From GCA-003244245 sp035714625 (GTDB lineage Bacteria > Actinomycetota > Actinomycetes > Mycobacteriales > Pseudonocardiaceae), in assembly GCA_035714625.1 (NCBI GenBank), contig DASTLT010000236.1, forward strand, positions 1 to 41,554: 41,554 nucleotides of DNA, given 5' to 3'. A program made the position numbers and the translations under genes. Below are positions 34,834 to 41,554 of this stretch, in pieces. The notes under the pieces are model-generated. The model searched no databases. It had not been told where the DNA came from and worked only from the letters and a program-made list of their open reading frames with translations. How positions within the stretch are numbered: the stretch's first letter is position 1; the number at the start of each line of letters is the position of its first letter.

Positions 34834-34864
34834 AGGCTAGACGGTTCGGATGACGGGTAGTCAA
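34834..34864 (-). promoter_or_regulatory. Candidate promoter of the cas operon
   Basis: Minus strand: TTGACT (34864-34859), 19 nt, TAGCCT (34839-34834). The spacing is at the long end of what is tolerated. It would give a leader of about 130 nt before cas10. Confidence 0.45.
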
Positions 34865-35263
34865 GCGGGGGTCCTGTCTTCAGTGGTTGCGCTCTGCTCC
34901 AGCGTCTTCCAGCGTCCCAAGCCGTGGAACGGCCCTCTGCCGGTGCTGGCCGCGCTCGCTCGGCAACGACCTTGCTGGTGGGCCCTCCAAGGGGTGCGAC
35001 GACGCCTGCCTCGCAGTACCACCGCCACCCCGGCTGACATCATGATTGCTGTTGGTGCCAGGTTGCGACCCACTGCAACATCGACCCCAAGAGGACTAGC
35101 CCCAGGCGTGACTCGTCCACGCTGCCCGCCACATCCCCCGTTCGGGTTCAGGTTTCACCTCATGGCCAGCCGCCGCTCTTGAAACGGCATGTCTCGCGGC
35201 CTCATTACCCTGCTTTACCCCACTGAATTCCGCGCCCAATCTGTCGCCGCCCAGGGTTGAGTT
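34865..35263. other. Spacer DNA between cas10 promoter and array
   Basis: About 400 bp with no supported gene. It is the trailer side of the array, since the array is read leftward toward it. I see no repeat units here beyond the degenerate one at 35264. Confidence 0.5.
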
Positions 35264-35673
35264 GTTTCTAGTATGCCCTCTTGATCGGACGGCTGATTAC
35301 GAGAGTCCTCAGCACCGCCAATGGCAACGTCAGGTTCGTTTCTATGCCCTCGTGATCGGGCGGCTGGTTGGCGAGCTCCCTTGCACAAACTGCGGCCGGT
35401 GCTCGTCAAGCAGAACGTTTCTATGCCCTCTTGATCGGGCGGCTGGTTGCGAGGGGGTTCCCGAGGCGCCGGAGGTTTCTGGGGTTCCCGGTTTCTATGC
35501 CCTCTTGATCGGGCGGCTGGTTGCGAGTGGCGACGTTCATGGTGCTCGCGCCAACGCTCATGTTGTTTCTATGCCCTCTTGATCGGGCGGCTGGTTGCGA
35601 GACCGTCATGCTCACAATGCAGGCAAGAAGGTGACTGTTTCTATGCCCTCTTGATCGGGCGGCTGGTTGCGAG
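35264..35673 (-). CRISPR. CRISPR array, six 37-bp repeats, five spacers
   Basis: Repeats on the top strand begin GTTTCTATGCCCTC and end GGCTGGTTGCGAG. Positions: 35264-35303 (degenerate, 3-nt insertion and 3 changes), 35338-35375 (one change, one extra G), then four exact copies at 35417-35453, 35491-35527, 35565-35601 and 35637-35673. Spacers are 34, 41, 37, 37 and 35 nt. Transcription is read leftward: on that strand the repeat ends with a short GCCC/GGGC stem followed by ATAGAAAC, a standard 8-nt type III crRNA handle, and degeneracy is then at the far end from the leader. The array sits beside the type III genes and their cas6. Confidence 0.95.
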
Positions 35674-36100
35674 GGATCGGCGTGTCGCAGTGCTTGTGAC
35701 CAGCGCAGATGGTACCGGGTTGCGAGCACCTCGACAATCGTGATCTTGGAAGGTGCGGGAAGATCGCTCTGGAGGCCGAGGTAGGGGTGCTGAGCTGCGC
35801 AAATGAGGTTGCGAGGACCGAGCCGAAAAATGGCCATCCGGCGGGTGGCTGTACGGGTCCGGAGCTACGGCTGCTGGGGTGCGGCGTTCTGCGTGCACGG
35901 GTGCAAGGTATCGGTCCTTGTCATGACAGCTATCTGGGGGCTGTCCGGGAGCGCGCCCGACGGTAGCCGTTCGCTACCCCGCCGTAGCTGCGTCACGAGC
36001 CGTGACCTAGGGTTCACGAGCTTCGTTGGGACAGTGATCACATTGTCGTGGTCGGGCGGGGGCGGTGCCTTCGTGCGGCCCGTCTCCACAAGGACGGTCG
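35674..36100 (-). other. Leader side of the array and upstream region of the subtilase gene
   Basis: Contains the expected leader for leftward array transcription. The 9-mer GGTTGCGAG, the outer end of the repeat, recurs at 35718-35726 and 35807-35815 without the rest of a repeat. No gene is supported. The Shine-Dalgarno sequence of the rightward subtilase, AAGGACGG, is at 36090-36097. Confidence 0.5.
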
Positions 36101-38488
36101 ATGCCCCAGATGGTTGCTCGCCGGGTTCGGGTTCTGCTGGTCGGGTTGCTGCTCGGGGTGGCGGGGGTCGTCGGCCCAGTGGTCCGGGCCGCGGCCCAGG
36201 CAGAGGACCCGCCCGCCCGGTACATCGTCCGGCTCGCGGACCCGCCGCTGGCCAGCTACCGGGGTGGCATCGCGGATCTGCTGCCGACCAACCCGCGGGT
36301 GCTGGGCCAGGTCAAGCTCGACGTCGCCAGCCCCGCCAGCCTCGCCTACCTCGATTACCTGACCAGGGGCCACCGGGCCGCCACCGCGGCCATGGCCGAG
36401 GCCCTGGGGCACCCGGTCAAGGTGATCTTCGACTACCGGCACGCCTTCAACGGGCTCGCCGTAGAGCTGACCCCGGCGCAGGCCGACGTGGTACGCGGGC
36501 TGCCGGACGTCGCCGACGTGCAGCCAGACTTCGAGCGCCACACCCTCGGACAAGGCGGTAACCCTGACGAGAACGACACCGGCAGCACCGAAGAGACCGG
36601 CGCCGGTGCGCAGTGGATCGGAGCGCCCGCCATCTGGGACGGCACGGCGACCGGGAAGCCCGGGACTCGCGGCGAGGGAGTCGTCATCGGGGTCATCGAC
36701 ACCGGGATCAACGTCAACCATCCCTCGTTCACGGCCAAGGGCGACGACGGCTATCAGCATCACAACCCCCGGGGCCGGTTCTACGGGCTGTGCGCTCCGC
36801 TCGATGGGGCGCCGTTTTGCAACGACAAGCTGATCGGCGTGCACGACTTCACCGCCACCAGCCCGCTCGACGACAACGGCCACGGCAGCCACACCGCCAG
36901 CACCGCGGCGGGCAACATGGTCAGCGCCCGGGTCAGCGCGCCCACCACCTCGTTCACCCAGGAGATCTCCGGGGTCGCCCCGCACGCCAACCTGATCAGC
37001 TACAAGGCGTGCCTGGTCATTGGTTCCTGCACCGGGGTCAGTCTGGTGGCCGCGGTGGACCAGGCCATCCCCGATGGGGTGGATGTGCTGAACTTCTCGA
37101 TCGGGGGCGGCCCGAGTGACCCGTGGCGCGACGCCGACGCGCAGGCGTTCCTCGGCGCTCGCGACGCGGGGGTGCTGGCGGTGGTCGCGGCGGGCAACTC
37201 CGGGCCGGAGGCGGGCACCGTCGGATCCCCCGCCGGCGCCCCCTGGGTGCTCTCCGTGGGAGCCAGCACGCACGACCGTCTGCTGCTCAGCTCCGTGGCG
37301 GGGTTGGCCGGGGGAGCCACCCGGCCCCCGGACGACATCGTGGGCACCAGCTTGACCGCGGGCTACGGCCCGGCGCTAGTCGTCTACGCCGGGGATTTCG
37401 GGGACCCGCTGTGCTCCGGAGCGTTCCTGCCCGGCACCTTCCACGGTGAGATCGTCATCTGTGACCGGGGCGGCAACGCCCGGCTGGAGAAGGGCCGCAA
37501 CGTCCGGCTGGGTGGGGCGGGCGGCATGATTCTCGGCAACTCAGCGGCTGACGGGGAGGCCACCGTCGCCGACGCGCAGGAGCTGCCCACCGTCGCCATC
37601 GGGTTCACTGCGGGCCGCGCACTCAAAGAGTGGGTGAGCACTGGAACCGGGCACCGAGGCACGATCACCCCGACGGCCGTTGGCCGGGACCCCACCCGCG
37701 CCGACGTGCTGGCGGGGTTCAGCTCCCGGGGGCCCAATTCCGAGGCCCCGGACGTCCTCAAGCCTGACGTCACAGCTCCCGGGGTGGACGTGCTGGCCGC
37801 CGTGAACAGCGCGAACCCGCTGGCCCCGGCCCAGTTCGGGGTGCTGTCGGGCACGTCGATGGCCAGCCCGCACACCGCTGGCGCGGCGGCGTTGATCCGG
37901 GCACTGCATCCGGACTGGACCCCGGCCCAGGTGGTCTCGGTGCTCACCTCCACCGGTCACCTCCCCGGCTTGCGCGAGGACGACGGCGTCACCCCCGCCG
38001 ACCCGTTCGACCGCGGCTCGGGCCGCATCGACCTGGTCCAGGCAGCGCGCGCGGGGCTGGTGCTGGGCGAGACCGGCGGGAAGTTCCGCGCCGCGAACCC
38101 AGCGACCGGTGGCGATCCGGCGACCCTGAACCTCGCCACCCTGTCCCACCAGAGCTGCCCGGGGCGCTGCGCATGGCAGCGCGAGGTGACCAACACCCTC
38201 CCCACGGCCACCACCTGGCGGATCAGCACGGTGGCGGCAGATGGCCTGACGCTGACGGTCACACCCCGGGCGCTCCGGCTGGCACCGGGGGAGACCGCGG
38301 TCCTCACCCTCGCCGCCGACGCCACTGCCCTGCCCCGCGGCCAGTGGGCTTTCGGCTCGGTGACGCTCACCCCGGACACCGCCGCGCCGGCTGGCACCGC
38401 GCGGCCCGGAACCCCGGCGGTCCAGCACCTCACCGTCGCCGTGCTGCCCGGCGGACCACGCGCCGAGCCCACCCGGTGGCCGGGCTGA
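36101..38488 (+). CDS. Secreted S8 family subtilisin-like serine protease
   Basis: 795 residues. Order: signal peptide (VRVLLVGLLLGVAGVVGPVV, cleavage near AAAQA); I9 propeptide (RYIVRLADPPLASYRG to VADVQPDFERHTL); S8 catalytic domain with Asp in GVIDTGIN, His in GHGSHTAS and Ser in SGTSMASPH; a PA domain inserted between His and Ser (about residues 400-540, VICDRGGNARLEKGRNVRLGGAGG); and a C-terminal fibronectin-like domain (REVTNTLPTATTWRIS). The architecture is that of large actinobacterial subtilases with PA and Fn3-like domains. It is exported and self-processed. ATG 36101 is 3 nt after AAGGACGG. No cell-wall anchor is seen. Confidence 0.93.
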   Translation: MPQMVARRVRVLLVGLLLGVAGVVGPVVRAAAQAEDPPARYIVRLADPPLASYRGGIADLLPTNPRVLGQVKLDVASPASLAYLDYLTRGHRAATAAMAEALGHPVKVIFDYRHAFNGLAVELTPAQADVVRGLPDVADVQPDFERHTLGQGGNPDENDTGSTEETGAGAQWIGAPAIWDGTATGKPGTRGEGVVIGVIDTGINVNHPSFTAKGDDGYQHHNPRGRFYGLCAPLDGAPFCNDKLIGVHDFTATSPLDDNGHGSHTASTAAGNMVSARVSAPTTSFTQEISGVAPHANLISYKACLVIGSCTGVSLVAAVDQAIPDGVDVLNFSIGGGPSDPWRDADAQAFLGARDAGVLAVVAAGNSGPEAGTVGSPAGAPWVLSVGASTHDRLLLSSVAGLAGGATRPPDDIVGTSLTAGYGPALVVYAGDFGDPLCSGAFLPGTFHGEIVICDRGGNARLEKGRNVRLGGAGGMILGNSAADGEATVADAQELPTVAIGFTAGRALKEWVSTGTGHRGTITPTAVGRDPTRADVLAGFSSRGPNSEAPDVLKPDVTAPGVDVLAAVNSANPLAPAQFGVLSGTSMASPHTAGAAALIRALHPDWTPAQVVSVLTSTGHLPGLREDDGVTPADPFDRGSGRIDLVQAARAGLVLGETGGKFRAANPATGGDPATLNLATLSHQSCPGRCAWQREVTNTLPTATTWRISTVAADGLTLTVTPRALRLAPGETAVLTLAADATALPRGQWAFGSVTLTPDTAAPAGTARPGTPAVQHLTVAVLPGGPRAEPTRWPG

Positions 38489-38508
38489 CGGGACTGACCA
38501 GGCGCTGA

Positions 38509-41199
38509 CGGGAGGCCGCCGGCTCGGAGTGGGTCAAGCGTGAGGTCAGGCTATGGCGGCAGCGCAGCTCGCCGGAGACCTTCCTGATCGTGCTCACCGA
38601 TGGCGAGCTGGTGTGGAACGAGGCCATCGATGATTTCGACTACCACCGCAGCACCGCGCTGCCGGCGCCGTTGCGGGGCTGGTTCGCCACCGAACCCATG
38701 TGGGTCGACCTGCGATGGGCCCGCGACGAGGACCAGCTCTCGGTGCGCCACAGCCGGTTCCGCGACGCGGTGGCGACGCTGGCCGCGCCGATGCACGGCC
38801 GGTCAAAGGACGACTTGGAGGGCGAGGACGTCCGCCAGCACCGCCGCGCGACCAGGCTGCGCCGGGCTGCGGTCACCACGGTGTCGGTACTGCTGGTCGC
38901 GGCGGTCCTGCTGGGGCTGGTCGCAGTACAGCAGCGTGAGACTGCGCAGCAACAGACCCGGGTGGCCCTTTCGCGCGCGCTCGCAGCCGAGTCGGCGGCA
39001 CAAGACATCCTGAGCCCGCAGTTGGCGGTCCGGCTCGGGGTAGCGGCGTATGCAGCGAGCCCGACCCTGCAGGCGAGGGCGAACCTGGTGCGGTTGATGG
39101 ACCGGAACCGACACGTCTCCGCATTCCTGCAGCCACCACCCAGCCGGGTGCCCGGTAGCGACCCGCGCGTGGGGGCGGTCGCGCTGAGCGAGGACGGCGC
39201 GTTGCTCGCCTTGGTCTACCGATCGACGGGAGAGGTCGTGGTGTGGGACACGGCGCTGCGCCGAGAGGTCAACCGACTGGGTCCAGCACCAGAACTGGCT
39301 GGGGAGCAGAGCGTGGTGGTGCGGTTCAGCCGAGATCACCGCACCTTGGTGATCAGCATGGCCGGCAGTGTCTTCCGGTGGGTCCTGCAGCAGGGACCTG
39401 CCAGCAAGACCGAGCTACCGGCGCAGTTCCGGGTGGATGGGGTGGCGCCTGACGGCAGGCTGGTCGCCGTGTCCGATGAGACCTTTCCGCCGAGCAGCTA
39501 CTCGATCCGGGACTTGACCAGTGGCGAAGTACTCGTGGACGAGCCGACCGCACAGCATGGCAGGCCTGTCGAGTTCACCGCCGACGGCAGGTACATAGTC
39601 TATATGAAGGAACTGCCCGAGTCGCAGCGCGGTCAGTTCGGCATCATGAGCGAGTTCAGGCTGTTCGACCTGCAGCGGCGAAGCTGGCTTGATGGGGCAT
39701 CAGTAGTTATTCCAGCCCTTTCCCGATGGGCGGTGAGCCACGATCCTGTTCAATTGTACTCGCTCAGCCCACACGGTGTCCTGGAAGTCTGGGACCTGCG
39801 CTCCGGGCAACGCAAGGCGCAACGGGAGATCCCTGGGGCTGCTGTTCGCGAGGTGGCGGTCTCCGCAGCCGGCGCGGTCGTTCTCGTGAGTGCAACCGGA
39901 GGCGCAGTGGTCGGGCTGGACGGGACCCTTTCTCATTCGGCCGTCGTCGCTCAGCATCCACTCGGAGTGCGGGACATCGCAGTCAGCGCGGATGGCAGCA
40001 CGGTGTACTCGGTATCCGATGGCGGCGCCGTCGTGCAGTCCGCGCCACTTGCCGACCGCCGCGTGTCCGCCTTACCGATCACGGACCCAGGTACCCAGGT
40101 TCCCGCGCATAGCGCGGAAAGCAAGCTTGGCCGCGTAGTTGATTTCGTTGCCAGTCCAGACGGTGCTCAGCTACTGGTGCAGCGGGTCGAGGCGACCGAG
40201 TTGTGGGACTTGCGCACCCGTCAACGCAGGCTGACCGTTCCTTTCGTGAAGACCGATGGCTTCGACGCATCCGTCGACGTCAGTGGCGGCTTCAGCCCCG
40301 ACGGCGGTCGGCTGGGTGTCCGGGACGGCCGGAGAATACACGTATGGGACAGCGGATCGCTTGACGAAGTGGCCACCGTGAATAGCCCGGAGGATCAGGT
40401 TGCCGCCGAGCAATTGCTGGTCAAGCTGCTGGGTGGAGGCTCCCGTCTGATCCGGCAGGCCTCCGGACCGTACGGCGAGAAGGTAGCCTACTACGCGGTG
40501 TGGCCGACCGGCCAACAGTTGCTCGCAGAAGGCCGGTACGACAGCACCAGTGCCACCGCACGAGGGTCGTATGCGGTCACGACAACCGTTCCCCGGGATG
40601 CTGCAGGAAAGGCAACAGGCCATACCGGCATTACGGTCTGGAAGATGGCCGAGAATGGACCTCCCGAACGAGTGGGCCACGCTGAGTCCCAGGTTGCCGG
40701 CGTGACAGGTGCCGTTAGTGCTGACGGCAGGTTTGCGGTAGCTGCTGATGCTAATGGCGGCGGTCAGATCATCGACCTCGGGGACTCGGCAACCCCGATC
40801 GATCTGGCGATAGGTGACGCGCGGCGCGAAATGGGAGAGTTCTTGTTCGCCGATGATGCCGACCTGCTGGTCGAGCAGGTATCCCCCTACGACTACGGGG
40901 AGTCGAGTGACGGGCTGTTTCATAAAAGATTGCTATTCAGGGATCGCGGTACCGGCTCCTTGCTTGGAGAATGGGAGGACCCTTTTGGTGAGCCGGACCA
41001 GCACAGTGGTTTTTTGACGATGGAACTGGCTGGCGGGGACACCTTGCTGACGAACCGCGAGGACGGCACCATCGGGATGTGGAAGCTAGGTACCGATGAC
41101 TGGCTGCGTGAGCTGTGCGCACTCGGTGGGGAGATGACCGGCGACGAGCGGCAGCGGTACCTCCTCGGCCTGCAGGTCACCCCGGTATGTGGTGCCTGA
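38509..41199 (+). pseudogene. N-terminally truncated TIR-TM-WD40 protein
   Basis: The frame opens after TGA 38506-38508 with REAAGSEWVKREVRLW, the middle of a TIR domain, and continues PETFLIVLTDGELVWNE to FRDAVATLAAPMHG, the TIR end. A basic stretch, one membrane helix (VTTVSVLLVAAVLLGLVAV), a helical linker (RVALSRALAAESAAQDILSP) and a WD40-type beta-propeller follow to 41199 (repeats such as GEVVVWDTALRR, GVLEVWDLRSGQ, GRRIHVWDSGS, GTIGMWKLG). Intact homologues begin about 90 residues earlier, so the first half of the TIR fold is gone. GTG 38590 could start a propeller-only protein of 869 residues, but without a ribosome site. These families are suspected NADase or defence proteins. Confidence 0.82.
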
Positions 41200-41271
41200 G
41201 CGGCTCAGCGAACCTCGCCGGTGACGTTCGGCGTTGTGCGGGATGACCCAGGGTTGCGCGGAGCGCGGTAG

Positions 41272-41304
41272 CGCCCCGGGCAGCCGTCATGGCCGCCGGG
41301 GGCG
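41272..41304 (+). terminator. Possible hairpin after the WD40 gene
   Basis: CGCCCCGGGC (41272-41281) and GCCGGGGGCG (41295-41304) pair at 9 of 10 positions. No T-tract. It lies between converging genes. Confidence 0.35.
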
Positions 41305-41323
41305 GTACCGCAGAGTTCAGCGG

Positions 41324-41500
41324 TCAGTCGAACTCGCCGTGGCGCACACCGGCAGTGAACGCGGCCCACCCGGCGGCGCTGACAATCAGCTCGGGGCCGG
41401 TGGGGTTCTTGGACACTACAGTCCCGATTTCACGATGAGCGTTGTTCGGGTTACAGTGAGTGCCCTGAGGCGCCGATCAGATATGGTTACATTCCGTCAC
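41324..41500 (-). pseudogene. DUF397 gene with in-frame stop
   Basis: 59 codons from GTG 41500 to TGA 41324, close to the usual DUF397 length. The C-terminus is clear: VVSKNPTGPELIVSAAGW then AAFTAGVRHGEFD. Codon 8 is TGA (41479-41477), so only MTECNHI would be made. DUF397 genes normally follow an XRE-type regulator gene, which would lie to the right, outside the window. A strong AAAGGAGG precedes the start. GTG within GTA-GTG-TCC could restart a 30-residue stub. Confidence 0.65.
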
Positions 41501-41554
41501 CTCCTTTCGGTTGATCTGTGTTCAGGTCGGTGTGAGTTGTGCGGCGAGTCTGGC

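Noticed and set aside
34850..35182. Small + strand frame upstream of cas10
   Set aside because: Arg/Pro/Cys-rich without motif and overlapping the candidate cas promoter.
36101..38488. Sortase anchoring of the subtilase
   Set aside because: No LPXTG-like motif, C-terminal helix or basic tail.

Overview
The window is high-GC DNA with GTG and TTG starts. It carries families typical of Actinomycetota: DUF397, DUF5336, ImuA'/ImuB with mycobacterial-type SOS boxes, VapBC, and TIR-WD40. The block M23 peptidase - sucC - sucD - DUF5336 - purN/purH is the order known from Mycobacterium and its relatives. A pseudonocardial chromosome is the best guess. Many genes have a TAnnnT -10 hexamer 6-7 nt before the start codon, which points to leaderless transcripts.

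Layout. 1-564: end of a TPR-type regulator. 680-3344: leuS behind a leucine-codon leader peptide and a hairpin/terminator pair, read as a transcription attenuator. 3386-8922: M23 peptidase, lipase, B12-binding mutase small subunit, sucC, sucD and DUF5336. 8940-12237: inserted oxidoreductase and regulator genes (DUF2231-Rieske protein, HTH regulator with a Cys-rich tail, FAD oxidoreductase) where relatives carry a DUF6350 membrane gene. 12247-14454: purN and purH as one fused frame. 14479-16790: YccF, DUF5996 and GH25 genes with extragenic palindromes. 16818-19366: DNA-damage mutasome genes imuA' and imuB, each with its own promoter and an identical 16-bp SOS box. 19451-19719: wrecked vapBC remnant. 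20314-22166: secreted ice-binding-fold (DUF3494) surface protein coupled to a class F-type sortase. 22239-23369: secreted parallel beta-helix protein.

23944-35726: a CRISPR-Cas type III locus, the most interesting part. One leftward operon, most of whose genes overlap or touch, runs cas10 (GGDD cyclase motif, no HD) > Cas7-Cas5-Cas11-like fusion > Cas7-2x > csx19 > Cas7-insertion RAMP > two-helix membrane CARF protein > unknown 121-aa protein > truncated cas6 > intact cas6. The effector genes match, in composition and order, the type III-Dv complex known from cyanobacteria. A six-repeat array lies upstream of cas10 and is read leftward, giving an 8-nt ATAGAAAC handle. Expected working: Cas6 cuts the array RNA; the RAMP complex binds target RNA; Cas10 makes cyclic oligoadenylate; the membrane CARF protein responds, probably at the membrane (Cam1-like logic). 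No cas1/cas2 is present.

36101-41199: a secreted subtilase, then a TIR-TM-WD40 gene that has lost the first half of its TIR domain. 41324-41500: a DUF397 gene with an in-frame stop. The right half is a defence/accessory region with several decayed genes; the left half is mostly conserved chromosome.
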